From positions 38,329,280 through 38,393,279 of the forward strand of contig NC_083605.1 in assembly GCF_029168945.1 (NCBI RefSeq): a stretch of DNA of 64,000 bases, in the 5' to 3' direction. Both the position numbers and the translations under genes were made by a program. This document shows positions 1-11,915 of the stretch, one piece after another. Source of the DNA: Cannabis sativa. Lineage: Eukaryota; Streptophyta; Magnoliopsida; Rosales; Cannabaceae. The number at the start of each line of letters is the position of its first letter. Position 1 is the stretch's first letter. The notes below the pieces were generated by a model. The model saw only the letters and a program-made list of their open reading frames with translations, was not told the DNA's origin and did no database searches.

Positions 1-2980
1 GCGCTTCGGGCACCGGGTGCAGGAGACAGGAGAAAGGAGCTCGGCCCTCTTGGCCTTCCTAGTAGACTGATCTTTGTAGTCCCGAAGCTCCTTCAACTCC
101 GCAGCTAGAGCGGCCTTGGATTCGATATCCAACTGGTGAGTCTCCTCTAGAGACCTCACCTTGGCGGCCATTTCATCCAAAGCCTCCCTGGCCTCTCGAA
201 GATCTCGCCTGGCCTTCTCGGCAGCCTCGGTTTGAGCCCTTAGTTCCTCCTGATGATGGGCCTCCATCCTGCCTCTCCGCTGGGCCTCGGCCTGGATCAT
301 GGCCTCCGCCTGAGCCTCCCTCCGGGTGGCCTCCTCTTCCTTGGCCTTGGCCTTCTCTTCCTTGGCCTTGGCCGTCGCTTCTGGCGCTCGGCGGCCTCCT
401 GGTAGATCTGCCTCTCCGCTGTGAGGTCTTGGAGGACCTTCCTGACGTCGTTCATGTCCCCAAAGTCGGACAGAGCGAAGCCATGGTTTATGATGTTCCT
501 GGAGAGGCGACCAGCCTCAGCAGCAAGCTGAACCATAACGGGGTATAAGAAAAAATTTCTCAAAGGAAGAAAACAAAATACAAACAACAAAAAGGAAACG
601 CAAAAAATTGCAAAGTACTTACCACTGTGAGGGAATGGCTGAGGTCCTGGACCTGGAAGATGGAGTTCAGGGAAGCGCAAGTAGCAAACCGCTTGGGCGC
701 ACAGCGTGTAAGCTGAGAAGCGAACTCACCGGTCATTTCCGCGGCAAAGGGAGCCAAAGTGGGCCCTAGGAGGGGACGGAACCAGTCCGTTAAAGGGTCC
801 AGGTTGAGGTTCCATGGCTCATGATAGTCCGGATGGTTGATGCTCGCCTCAACCTCAGCTCGCAGAATCCTCCTAAGGGCCTCCACCTCGGCATACCCCC
901 GGGAGTACTCGTCCATAGCGTAGTTGTGTTTGGCTATGCGAAGCTCCTGCCTCACCTCATCCCCCGGAATCGGGGTAAGATCAATGTGAGGAGGAGCAGG
1001 ATTTTCCTCCATCGGGGAAACCCCGCCGTCTAGGCCATGAGCAGGAGTGTCGGCCCTCCGAGGCCTCTTCGGCTCGTCCTGGGCAATCATCTTGCCCTTA
1101 CGCTTGCGAATCAGAGCCACTTCAGGCTCCTCCTCGTCCTCCTCTGCTATCACTGGAAGGGCTTGAGGCTCTCCAGTACCCTCGGCGGCTTCCTCCGAGA
1201 AGTCCCACCCTTTCCCTTGGCCTTCTCCCGGAAGCACCTCCTCGTCATCCACTAAGTCAATGGTTTCGGGAGGAGCGCCGGAAGGAACCTTCAAGGAAGG
1301 AGCCGGGGGAGAGGGGGTGAAAGCCGGAGGAGCCACGGGAGTATGAACCCCGGCAAGCTGTTCCAGGATGGCATCCATGGAGGTACCTGTTCCAATAAAA
1401 TAAGCAAGTGTTAGAAGTTCGTGAGAAACTGCTTATAAAAGGTGCAGCAAATAAACTACTCCTACCCGAACTTCCTAATTCGGCCCTAGCAAAGTCCCGA
1501 ACTTTAATGCTGGCAGCATCATCTCCAAGATAACTGTCCGAAGGCTGAAACCAGCTGGACGCTATGTAAGCCGATGGACCTAAGGGAATAGGTTCCGGAG
1601 GGCCGGGGCCCGTCCGGGACCGACCTAGGTAATCCCCTAAGTTCGTAAAATAAAATTCCTTCAAATGATCCCCCCACCGGGTCGACGGCATCTTAAACCT
1701 ACGGAGACGCTCGTCGAACCCTATGGGCCTATGACTGGTATATTCATCAACGGAAGGGACATAGCGAATTATCAAGGGAGACTTACCACCGGCACCGGAA
1801 GTGCTAGCACCGGGAGCACCCGAGTTTGGTTCGGGGGCTGAAGGCTGAGGCCGGGAAGTCTGGTTCTCAGAAGAACCTTCAAGACGAAGGGGCCCCCCGG
1901 CGGAAGGACCCCCAATCTCTTCTTGAAGAATCTTGTCAAAAAATTTTGCCTCGGACTTCCCGCCAATGGCTTGGCTCCTTCGCACCACCGGACTCCCCAC
2001 GCGAAGCCCTCTCCCAGAGGCAGCCTGGGCCTTAGAGTACGCCTTCTGCTGGGCCTTCCGGTAGAGATAATCTTGGTATTTCTTCTCCGCCGTAGCAATG
2101 AGCTCATCCCGAAAGGCCTTCTCCGCAACCGGCGCCCTCACATTAGGGCAGATGACCTTGGAGAGGTTGGAGTCATCCACGGATTGATGAGAAAGGATAA
2201 GTTTAGCCTTTCTACAATTCTCCGTGGTGACCGTGCCCCGACATCAAGATCGGCATGGTCGTAGGAGGCGAAGGCTTGGGCCCTTCGAAGGAAAGCCCGA
2301 GTGGGGAGCGTCCGCCGGTAAGGTGGGATCCGCACCCACTCCGTGAGAAGCTCGGGTGGTCCACGGCCCGAACCGGACAAGAAGAAAAATCGGTGGCGGT
2401 ACTCCTTAACATGAGTCCGCCTATTATATGGAACCATCCCCTCGTTAGCGGTGGTGGATCCGAACCCATAAAAACCATCCTTAAGTTTGTCCCCTTTCTT
2501 GGGGACGGATACAAGTTCATAAAAATATAAAATTTCTGCGAGAGTAGGAGACCCCCGGCCCGTGAGCGGTGTAAAAAATAAATAAGCCTGAGAGCAGGCG
2601 GTAAGCTTGAGGAATAAGTTGGTATGGCGCAAGGCCGACAAATACAAGAAAATTCACAAAGTAATCTTGGAGCGGGAGCATGGCACCGGCCATCAAATGG
2701 GTCTGACTCAAAGCCCCGAAGCCGTCATAGTTGTGATTAGGCGTCTCCGAGTCACGAGGAGGCCGGTGGAAGGTCCCTGAGGTAGAGGGTTTGATCCCAG
2801 CCACATTAATGATGTTCTCCAGCTGGTGAGGGCAAGTCAGGGTCGATCGAAGCTCGGCCGCTTCCCAACCAGTGGCGCGGGACTTGTACCCTTCCTGGGC
2901 AACAGGTCCCAGAGAAACCTCCTCCAGGGTGGCTATGTTTTTCCCTTTCTTCTTCGAAGATTTCGAGCCGAAGCGTACAT
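1..2980 (-). pseudogene. Antisense extra ORF of the Tat element, 'putative gypsy-type transposon' (Transposase_28-like) family, decayed
   Basis: Read leftwards from about 2980. The N-terminal part (about 2975-2520) has a helical stretch with LPLQDYFVNFLVFVGLAPYQ (near 2680), which resembles the conserved N-terminal domain of plant proteins annotated as putative gypsy-type transposon. A proline- and serine-rich linker follows (about 2000-1750), then an acidic region (1330-1100) and an alanine-, glutamate- and lysine-rich coiled coil running to the window edge (about 500-1). Two introns with GT-AG ends fit and keep the frame: 1387-1465 and 538-622. The frame is broken near 2565 (at a G/C run), near 2182 and near 378, so this copy is not functional. 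The 5' end is unclear: a pyrimidine-rich tract ending in CAG just upstream of 2990 (minus-strand sense) could be a further splice acceptor. The biochemical role of this family is unknown. The C-terminal end is off-window. Confidence 0.65.
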
Positions 2981-4056
2981 TTTATGTTCTGAGAAAAACA
3001 AAAAGAAAAAACCCAGCAGTTAGGCCCCATACCAAACCCTAAATCAGGAAAAAGGGAGTGGGGGTCCCCTAACCGCTGGAAAGAGGCCCCCTCCGGACAC
3101 GTGTCACCCGGGAAACTCAGGAGAGAATCCGTGAACAAGTGTCGGGTGCAGTAAAATCGCAGAAAAGTGGTTTTGCAAAAAAGGAAAAGAAAAGAGAAAA
3201 GCCTTCCTATGCCCTAAGCAATTGCTAAACGAAGAACACATGGCCTTCTTCAAACAAAGCTGTATGCCTACAACAGAGGCATGACAATGGCGACTCTACA
3301 ACTAACACAGTAAACGTAAAGCAGAACTCGAAGAACTTAAACACTCACACACCCAGAAGCCTCTAAGTGCGAACCCAGAAAACAAACGAAGTAAATGTAA
3401 GCATGTTATTATCTAAAGATGCAAGAAACTTACAGTTGATTGTTGAACTGGGGGTACTGAGCGTGGTTGAGTGAGAGTTGAGAAGCACTGGCAAAATCGA
3501 ACACTGGAAATTTAAAAGAAGTGTTTAAGTGTTAAAGCAGTTTGTGCTACTTTGAGGAATTTTCTCTCTGAGAAATTCGAGCAGAAATGGCAAGGAATGG
3601 AAAGTAACCGAAATGAAGGAAAGGTGGAGGCTTTTATAGGCAAAAGTGCCTGAGGAACAGGCGTCTTCACCTACCAATCGCACGGTGGGGGAAACGCACG
3701 ATTCGAATTCCCAAAAGATCAACGGACCAGATCAATCTACCATTAAGGCGGTGGAAACGTTTGAGTATCCGTCTGACACCATCAATGCGCCGCATCAATC
3801 ATGGGGCGTGAAACGAATCGACCTCTGCAAAAGTGAATCGCCGCATTTAATGCCATTATTAGACACACCTCCACGCGCCCCCAAGTCGTATCAGAAGACC
3901 GAGGAGGCGGCTGGAAACATTCCTGCAAACAAGCATATTGCTGCATTAAATGACATCATTTAATGTGCCCCCACGCGCTCGAGGCTCGAGCTAGGGAAAC
4001 GAGGGGTCAACCGGAGACACTTGAACAAGCCTTGGTTTATTTTCACTAAGTAAACA

Positions 4057-4072
4057 AGGCTTGGGGGGTAAA
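4057..4072 (+). other. Polypurine tract of the Tat element
   Basis: The purine run AGGCTTGGGGGGTAAA directly abuts the TG start of the LTR at 4073. This is the expected site for priming plus-strand DNA synthesis, and the six-G form is usual in Tat-lineage elements. Confidence 0.7.
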
Positions 4073-4854
4073 TGTTGCTCCTAAATTCGCCCAATATACG
4101 TGGACCAGTCAAGAGGGGACACGTGGATCAGATAACTTGGAAAGATTTGCTAAGTCTTTTTATGCCACCAGGAAGCGCTATTTGCATGGGTCCCGGAGGA
4201 TACACCCGGAGTACAAGGTACTCCGGGAAGCTAGCATAGCATGAAGGCACTCCGGGATGTGTCAGGTCTCTCCCGAGAAATCAAGTCGCATTTAATGCTG
4301 CATGGGAGGAAGCGTGTTGGGACTGTAACACGCAATAAAGTCTGACAGCGCAACCCCCGAACAGCAGCGCCACAGTAATGATCATTTAAGTCTAGCGACT
4401 GCTACTCTGCGAAGAGTCACGTCAATCATAAGACAAAAAGGACATTCTCCATAAAAACCCTACAGCACCTAGGGATTTGACCATGCATCACCCATGGTAT
4501 ATTCATCGGAAATGCCCAACTTTATGGATACTTACAGACACATGTGTAAGAACAATTCTAGGGATTACCCCACCAAAACACTATAAATACCCCCTCAAAG
4601 CTCATTTAATGGGGTCTAGAGAATCTTGGTTGCAAAAGAGCAAGAAGAGAAAAAACTCACCAAGAACATTCTCTGTATTTAAGAGAAAAACATTCTCTCA
4701 AGTGTAGAATCTGTATTAAATACATCCATTAATAGCAGTGGCTCGTGGACTAAGGCTCATTAATGCCACAACCACGTAAAAAGTCTTCATCTCACTTTCT
4801 TACAGCTCATTATTATAATTATATTTTAATAGTTGCCGAAAACCTCGGTCAACA
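4073..4854 (+). repeat. 3' LTR of the Tat element (782 bp)
   Basis: The repeat starts TGTTGCTCC and ends GGTCAACA, with short inverted ends TGTTG/CAACA. A polypurine tract lies on its left. On its right the sequence of the interrupted Angela-like element resumes, as seen by comparison with 37578 onward. Only one LTR is in the window, so divergence cannot be judged. Confidence 0.75.
4582..4589 (+). promoter_or_regulatory. TATA box in the Tat LTR
   Basis: TATAAATA lies about 510 bp into the LTR in a sense-oriented context (CACTATAAATACCCCC). It would mark the start of element transcription about 30 bp downstream. Confidence 0.55.
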
Positions 4855-5033
4855 GTTATAATTCTATATTTAATTAAATACAAGAAAATACATATAGTTT
4901 AGCTTAGAATAAAAAAAATTCTTTAAACTATAATTTTCTTAAATTAATTTCAAAATAAATGAAATTAATTATGTTGCTAATCAATTTTATTAGGTTAAAC
5001 TAGTGTAATTAACCTAGTACAGTTGTTCAAATC

Positions 5034-5142
5034 AGGCAAATGGGCCTTCACAATTGGGGTGGTTCATGTGAGGGGGTGCTGGGTTCAATATGTCGTACCT
5101 ACTTCTATGGCTCCCAACTCTTACACAAGGCCCAAAAGAGAG
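5034..5142 (-). repeat. Conserved GC-rich island of the Angela-like internal region, copy A
   Basis: This GC-rich stretch stands out in AT-rich surroundings. It contains AAGTGGG- and CCCAGC-type motifs shared with 13150-13260, 37748-37866 and 44290-44402. On the element's strand it carries inverted segments (TGGGCCTT with AAGGCCCA, and TGAG with CTCA) that could form a stem. See the matching finding. Confidence 0.5.
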
Positions 5143-5934
5143 AAATTTAACCTTAATAAGAACAACTGTTATTAATTGAATAAGCCCAATAACTAAATGG
5201 GCCTAAATAAATTCTATCAAGAACTATGATAATTTATTTTAGCAACAACAACCTATATGTATCTATAATCAAATTAAACACATAGGCTCACACAGGCACA
5301 CTTTGGATGGGTCCTATCATGTTGCTAGGTCATACACAGATGAAAGAAGATTGTAAATATACCTGTTACAAATTATTAACTTGACCAAGGGAGCCATCAG
5401 ATCATTAGATCTGGCACAAAGTAACCATGGCTATTTTCAATCAAGTAATAATAGGTTTTGAAAACTTACAAACAAGCTAAAACCACATACTCCTGCAACA
5501 AGGTTAGCTGGATAGTTGGAAGTAGGATTTATTTAATTTTAAATAAATAATTTCGAAAAATAAATAATTAAAAAAAATATTTAATTAATTTCAAAAATAA
5601 AGTTTAAAAAAAAATTAATTTCGGAAATAAAAAAAATTTAAATTTTGAAATTTTTTAAAAAAATATTTAAAATTAAACCTACTATTTTGAAAAATTAGGT
5701 TTCAACCAACCTAAATATCATTTTAAAATTTTCTAACTACTTTTAAAAATTAAATGTTATTTTAAAAATAAAAAATTAAATAAAAATTAGAAAAGATAAA
5801 TGAAATATCTTTTCAAATTTTAAATTTAATTTAAATAAATAAAATAACAAAATTTAAAAGTTAGCAAAATATCTTATGTCTATTTAAAATTACATGATTA
5901 TAAATATCTTACTTTAAATTTAAATAAGGTCAAA

Positions 5935-6065
5935 ATATCTAAAAAGATTTAATTTTTGAAAAAAAAAAATCTTAAAAGATAAGATATAATTAAAAATATC
6001 TTAAAAGATAAGATATCTTAAAAATATCTTAAAAGATTTTATAAATATCTTATAAAATCTTACCT
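5935..6065. repeat. AT-rich short tandem and inverted repeats (AAGATATCTTAA type)
   Basis: Repeated AAGATAAGATATCTTAAAA-like units form a low-complexity tract in the internal region of copy A. The matching place in copy B (38455-38640) has an expanded version, so the tract is unstable. Confidence 0.6.
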
Positions 6066-6625
6066 TAAATTTAAAAAAAAATAAGATATAATCAAATTTA
6101 AAAATAAGATAGATTTTTAAGCAAGAAGATAGATACTAATTCTATTCAAATTCAAATTACACTAATATCTTGAATTAAATTTAAAAAATATTAAATTAAT
6201 TCAAAATGATAATTAGAATTGAATTAGGAATAGTAATAGTATATATACAAAACCATGCAAAAAATCGGAAGTTAATTCCATGAAAAAGCATGAAAAATCG
6301 AAGAAAAACAAAAAAAATTGTGAACTGTACGGACAGATTTGCGATCGCAGGAAAATATCAGCACAGCCCCGATTTTTTCAAATCTTCAAAAAATCATAAC
6401 TAATTCAAATAAAATCCAAATTAAGTTCTGTAAAAGGCTAACTTGCTTAATTTTTTCCATACTATCCAATAAAAATAATGCCAGAAACAGAATCGCAATT
6501 ATTTTTCACAAAAAATTTACAAACATCAATCAATCATCAAATAACACTCAATACAACATGATACCATCCAAAGAACATACAAACAATCGTTTTAAAGTCC
6601 AAATTTCTTGCAAGTAAATCAATTA

Positions 6626-6642
6626 CCATGGCTCTGATACCA
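6626..6642 (-). other. Primer-binding site of Angela-like copy A
   Basis: On the minus strand this reads TGGTATCAGAGCCATGG, the usual plant match to the 3' end of initiator tRNA-Met, two bases after the LTR end. It shows that 6645-8540 is the 5' LTR of a minus-strand element. Confidence 0.85.
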
Positions 6643-6644
6643 GT

Positions 6645-8540
6645 TGTTGGAAATTATTTTACCAGGATCTTAGATCTACTCACAAGTATGTTGTTTAACA
6701 CCCTAAATATGAACTTTCTAAAACGATGAAATAAACATATATAAAGTTTAGGAAACCTTACATTGGGTGCAGCGGAATATAATGACTCCTTCCGTTCAGA
6801 TATCTAGCCATTGATTCCTTTCTGTAGCAGAGCATTATCAATATCTGAACCTGGATCTCTTTCTCTGAATCTTTGATGCTGAAACTCCTTCTTGCTGAAT
6901 GTCTTTCTTCACGATCTTCCTCACTATGATTTAGGTATCACTTGATGTGTGTGGGCACTACTCATACACTAAGGATTTCGAAATTCAAGAGGGAAGAGAA
7001 AGAAGCAGTGGCAGCTAAAGATAGGGAGAGAGAAAGGCTCAGGTTTTTCTCTGAAGGAAAAATAGAAAATTTAAGTGTAATTTTCCTGAAGTCTTCACTA
7101 TCTATTTATAGCATTCCACTAGGGTTAGGTTTGAATTATTTGGCATTAAAATAATGAAAATATCAGTTTAAATTTCCTACAAAAGTGGTTGGCCCTATAC
7201 TAGTGGATTTGGGCCTCACTTTTTGCAATTTTGCAGTTTTACCTTTTCTGCATCTGATTTTCTCAAAAACGCCAATTTTCTAATTCAACCATTTAAATGC
7301 CAATTCTAACTATTTAATAACTATAAATAATTATTAAATAATATTGTCATTTATCATATTTATTAATTGAACCATACAAAGTATCATAATTAACAAATAT
7401 GCCCCTATAAACTCTTTCTTTACAATTTCGCCCTTACTTAGTGAAAAATTCACAAATACACATAGTCTAATTTGAGAATTATAATTAATTAATCAAAACC
7501 AATTATATGAGTCTTACAAGCAATATTATCTCAACTAGTGGGGGGACCATGGGTCTATATAACCGAGCTTTCAATAAGTAGATCAAGAATTTAGCACTAA
7601 AATTCACTAACTTATTAATTCTTCGTTGAATCCACGCATAGAACTTAGAATTGCACTCTCAGTATATAGAATGCTCTATATGTTCCACCATATAGACACA
7701 TCATTAGTTATCCATTGTTATAATCCTAATTTGATCAATGACCCTCTATATGAATGATCTACACTGTAAAGGGATTAAATTACCGTTACACCCTACAATG
7801 TATTTATTCCTTAAAACACTTGACCCCGTATAAATGATATTTCAGCTTATGTGAAATGAGTACTCCACCATTTATGTTCGTTTGGTCAAGCTCGAAGGAG
7901 ATCATCCCTTGCTTACTATTCGCCAGATAGAAGCTATAGATTCCATGTTTATGCTAGCGCTCCCACTCAATTGCACTACCGTGTTCCCAAAATGTACGTA
8001 TCACCCTGACCTAAAAGTAGGCTTAACTAACAAATCAAAGAACACGAATAGCCTTTCAAGATTGAGCCTAATCATAACAGGATTAAGAACATTTGATCTA
8101 GGATCAACTCGGCGATATTGACTTGAATAGATTTTACGGTAAGTTTAATAAATCTAAGTCAAAGTTCAATATCGGTCCCTTCCGATGCATACTCCATGCA
8201 TCCAACCTGAGCTTTACTTTAACCAATGTTCTGGAAAGAACATAGCACTTCTCCAAATGCAAGTAAACTCTGTTGTAGATTATCATATCAGTAAAACCCT
8301 ATGTCTGATAAATCTAGGAAACTTTATTCACGTAGTCATGTTTACTTTCCAATGTGTTGGCGGCACAATAAACAGGATCAAGTATGTGAAAAGGGTTTCA
8401 GATGAATTTATACATTATGTACATATAATCATGAAATAAATCATGTGAACCATGCAACATTAAATGTTATTTCTGATCTATATTAATAAGTAAATCTGAT
8501 TATATTGAAATGAGTTTTATTTAGGGCATAAAACCCAACA
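6645..8540 (-). repeat. 5' LTR of Angela-like copy A (1896 bp)
   Basis: The ends are TGTTGGAAATT and AAACCCAACA on the plus strand. The LTR aligns along its length with 31016-32897 and 39221-41101, and in reverse orientation with 9593-11443. A TATA box (TATAAATA on the minus strand) is at 7103-7110. A 79-codon frame at 7882-8121 is antisense to the element and recurs in the other young LTRs. It is treated here as LTR sequence and not as a gene. Confidence 0.9.
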
Positions 8541-9444
8541 TTGCCATGTTATTCATCGATAGGGAAACTTTTAGTTTCAAGTTAAAGTGCTTGGAAAGTG
8601 ATGTAGCGTGTCACTTACCACTGTTGTGATTGATGTAATTTAGGGTCCTGTAATTCGCCGAGTAGTTGTTCCACTCAGGTTGGCCGGCACACCTGAATTC
8701 GGAATCAAGGTAAGATTAGTATAATATTTTGCATATGTTTATACATGTTTAGGGTGCATGTTAGTTGCCGTCAGAATAACATATCAGATATATATTAGGA
8801 AAATCTATATCCATTAGATTAGCATATCAAGGCAACAGTGATGTGTACATAGAGTTGCACCGAGATGCCATTAGATATATGCTAGGCTATCAGATAGTAT
8901 GAGTTAACTGCTACCACATAAGTACGATTAGAGTACTGAGTATAGGTTGGGTTTGCGGTTAGTCATACTTTGTCAAGAACGTTCCTAATTCAGTTAGGGT
9001 TATGGTTAGGTGAATGGGCGCCTGATTATAACCCGGGATATTAGTATGTTTATTATGTTATGCTTTTCTTACTGAGTCTGTCGACTCACAGTGCTATTGC
9101 TATGTGTAGGTAAGGGCAAAGCTAAAGTTGAAGAACCATGAGAGCGAACAGATGAAGATTGTACATGTCGGGGCGGTTAGGCCTGGAGGGTACGATCCTC
9201 GGGACATCAGGGCTTTTGTTTTTTTGTCGCTAGGCGACAAGTATTTTGTAAATGTGCAGTAAACTTTTTATAACTGTATTTTGTAAACGGGATCCCGAAA
9301 GTTTATCAAAGTTATATGTTATGTTTTAATTAAACAAGCAAAATTTTAATTATTCACGTTTTCCAATAACCTCGTTGATTAGCAACGAGCTGCACAGTAC
9401 GTTAAAAATGACGCTAACACGCCTATGCTAGTTTGGGTGTTACA
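8541..9444 (+). repeat. Gypsy chromovirus LTR remnant (3' part), interrupted by Angela-like copy A
   Basis: The sequence matches the last 1.1 kb of the LTR at 17212-19498: a shared TTATCGATAGGGAAACTTTT start, GACTCACAG, GTCGCTAGGCGACA and a GTGTTACA end. The 57-bp-type minisatellite of the younger LTR is absent and many bases differ, so this is an older copy. The left part lies beyond the Angela-like insertion and is off-window, so a solo LTR and a 3' LTR cannot be told apart. On its right the CACTA gene resumes at 9445. Confidence 0.8.
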
Positions 9445-9592
9445 CGTGGCTGCCCAATTCCCAAAAAAATTACTCAAATGTTGGGAAGGTAATAAATTAA
9501 TGACTTTTTATGTAACAAATTTTAATTAACTAATTAATTGAAATGCTAATATAATTTTTCAAACAGTGCATTCAGATATATGGGGGACACAC

Positions 9593-11443
9593 TGTTGGGT
9601 TTTGATCCCTAAATAAAACCCATTTCAATATAATAAGATTTACTTATTAATAAAGATTAGAAATAACATTTTATGTTGTATGGTTCACATGATTTATTTC
9701 ATTATTATATATATATAATGTATGAATTCTATTTAAGTCCAGAACATATGAATTTGTTAATGATTATAGTGTTGTCAGCACAATGGAATATAATCTTAAT
9801 TATATGTTCGAAAGTTTATTCCCTAATTTGTCAGAACACTAGATTTAAACTGGCATGGTATAATCAACGATAGGTATTCTTACACCTTGGATAAGTGCTA
9901 TGTCCTTTCCAGGGCATTGGAAAAGTTTACCAGTATCCGATGTATGGAGTATACATTGGAAGGGACCGATATTGAACTTTGATTAGATATATTAAAAATT
10001 ACCGTAATATCTATTCAATTCAATATCACCCGTTGATCCTAGATCAAATGATCTTAATCCTGATATGGTTAGGTTCGATATCAAGAGTACTATACATGTT
10101 CTTTGATTTGTTAGTTAAGCCTACTTTTGGGTCAGGGTGATACGTACATTTTGGGAACATGATAGTATAATTGAGTGGGAGCACTAACATAAATATGGAA
10201 TCTATAACTTCTATAGGAATTTAGAAGTGAAACGATGATACCTTTCGAGCTTGCCTAAACAGAGATAAATGGTGGAGATTTCATTTCACTTCACTTAAAT
10301 ATCATTTATACGGAGCTAAGTGTTTTAAGGATAAAATACATTGAAGGTGTAACGGTAACTTAGTGCCTATTCAATGTAGATCATCTATTAGAGGGTCATT
10401 CATCAAATTAGGATTATAATAATGGATACCTAATAGCGTATCTATATCGTGGAACATATAGAGCGTTCTATATGACTGAGAGTGCAATTCCAAGTTCTAA
10501 GTGTGGACTCGATAAGGAATTAATAAGTTAGGGAATTTATTTAGAAAATTCGGTTTGACTTATTGGAAGCTCGGAAATATAGTCCCATGGTCTCCATACT
10601 AGTTGAGACCATACTGCTTGTAAGACTCAGTTAATTGGTTTTAATTTATCAATTATAATTCTAAAGTTAGACTATGTCTACTTTATGAATTTTCACTAAG
10701 CAAGGGGGAAATTGTAAAGAAAAGAGATTCTAGGTTTATTTATTAATTAACAAACTTTATATGTCTAAATTAATAAATATATTAAATGACAATATTATTT
10801 AATAATTAATCTTTAGTTATTAAATAATTAGAATTATCATTTAAATGGTTAAATTGGAAAATTGGCATTTTTGAGAAAATGGGAATGAAAAATAACAAAA
10901 TGGGAAAGTTGCAAAGTGAGGCCCAATTTCCTTATATGGCCGCCCACTATGCAAAAGGTTTACCATTTTATTTTTCCATTATTTTAATGCCATACAATTC
11001 TAACCTAAACCTAGAAGGCATTCTATAAATAGAAAGTATTGGCTTCAGGAAACTTATGACTTGCATATTGTCCCTTTCAGAAAAAGCCATGCACCACTTT
11101 CCTCTCTCTTTTCTTCTCTTTGAATTTCGAAATCCTTGAGTGATAGAGTAGTGCCCACACACATCAAGTGGTCTCTCAATCATAGTGTGTAAGACTGTAG
11201 GAGATTCCAAACAACAAAGAAGGAGAATCAACATCAAGGAAGGAGAGAAAAAGATCCAGGTTCAGATCTTTGTTATGCTCTACTACAGAAATCTGAACGG
11301 AAGGAGTCGTTATATTCCGCTGTACCCAATGTAAGGTTTCTTAAACTTTATATGTGTTTATTTTATTGTTTTAGAATTCATATTAGGATGTTAATGAAAT
11401 ATACTTGGTAGTAAATCTAAATCCTGGTAAAATATTTCCGACA
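9593..11443 (+). repeat. LTR1 of the Angela-like tandem (1851 bp)
   Basis: It starts TGTTGGGTTTTGATCCC and ends ATTTCCGACA, and is followed after two bases by a primer-binding site at 11446. A TATA box (TATAAATA) is at 11024-11031, in the conserved place relative to the other LTRs. The last bases carry a point change from the usual TTCCAACA. Confidence 0.9.
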
Positions 11444-11895
11444 ACTGGTATCAAAGCCATGGTAATGATTTACTTTCATGAAATATGAATTAAAACGATG
11501 TTTTGTGTGGATTTGAATGGTTTCATGTTGGTTTATGTGCTTATGTGATGAATGTATGTGTTGTACGAAATTTTTCCATGAAAAATATTTTTCTATTTTT
11601 TAAAATATTTTATTTGGATTCCTTGTGAAAAATTAAGCAATTTTATTTTTTACTGAACTCGATTTCGATAAAAATTGAGAAAGGTATGTTTTTTTTGGAA
11701 AAATCGGATTTAGGGTGTCAACGGGTGCTCAAACGCACGCATTAGGCTTCGGACAACGAAGTCGTGCGTGCGCGTGAGCCTCACCAAGAATCTTGCACGT
11801 CCGCCCGTGCCTATGCTGCAAGTGCCGGGGTTTGCCGCATGCCAGACCCTGCTCCTCTCCCCATGCGTGCGCGGAAGGCTGATTTGCAGCCTCCT

Positions 11896-11915
11896 GGGGC
11901 TGCACGTGCAGCCCC
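11896..11915. repeat. 20-bp perfect palindrome in the leader of internal region 1
   Basis: GGGGCTGCACGTGCAGCCCC equals its own reverse complement. A 16-bp core is kept at 28130-28145 in internal region 2. It lies about 450 bp after the primer-binding site. Confidence 0.85.

Larger units (their letters stand above)
1..4854 (+). mobile_element. 3' end of a Ty3/gypsy Tat-lineage LTR retrotransposon
   Basis: The window opens inside this element. Its 3' LTR (4073-4854) is on the plus strand and is preceded by a G-rich polypurine tract at 4057-4072. Upstream lies a gene on the opposite strand. Tat-lineage elements are known to carry extra antisense open reading frames between pol and the 3' LTR, and a polypurine tract of the TTGGGGGG kind, so the layout fits. 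The element is inserted in the internal region of a minus-strand Angela-like element, whose sequence resumes at 4855 (compare 37578 onward). The likely TSD is GTTAT (4855-4859); its partner copy is off the left edge, as are gag and pol. About 1.1 kb between the antisense gene and the LTR (2981-4056) shows no coding signal. The Tat assignment is inferred from layout. Confidence 0.75.
4855..8540 (-). mobile_element. Angela/BARE-like copia element (copy A), 5' part, non-coding
   Basis: This is a minus-strand element. Its 5' LTR is 6645-8540 and its internal region runs leftwards from 6644 until the Tat insertion at 4854; the rest is off-window. The internal part aligns with the same region of copy B (about 37582-39220). 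It is AT-rich with no open frame longer than about 90 codons, so this is a non-autonomous or heavily decayed element. It sits inside a gypsy LTR: the flank TTGCC at 8541 is also present at the matching point of the complete gypsy LTR near 18410. Angela/BARE type is inferred from the long LTR (about 1.9 kb), the TGTTGG ends and the initiator-tRNA primer site. Confidence 0.8.

Noticed and set aside
560..1378. Plus-strand frames at 821-1255 and others opposite the antisense Tat gene
   Set aside because: They overlap the spliced minus-strand frame, have low-complexity composition and no domain.
7882..8121. A 79-codon frame recurring at 7882, 32237 and 40442
   Set aside because: It lies antisense within Angela-like LTRs and is conserved only because the LTRs are similar. 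It is broken by indels in LTR1 and in the inverted LTR segment. It has no recognisable domain and no context of its own.
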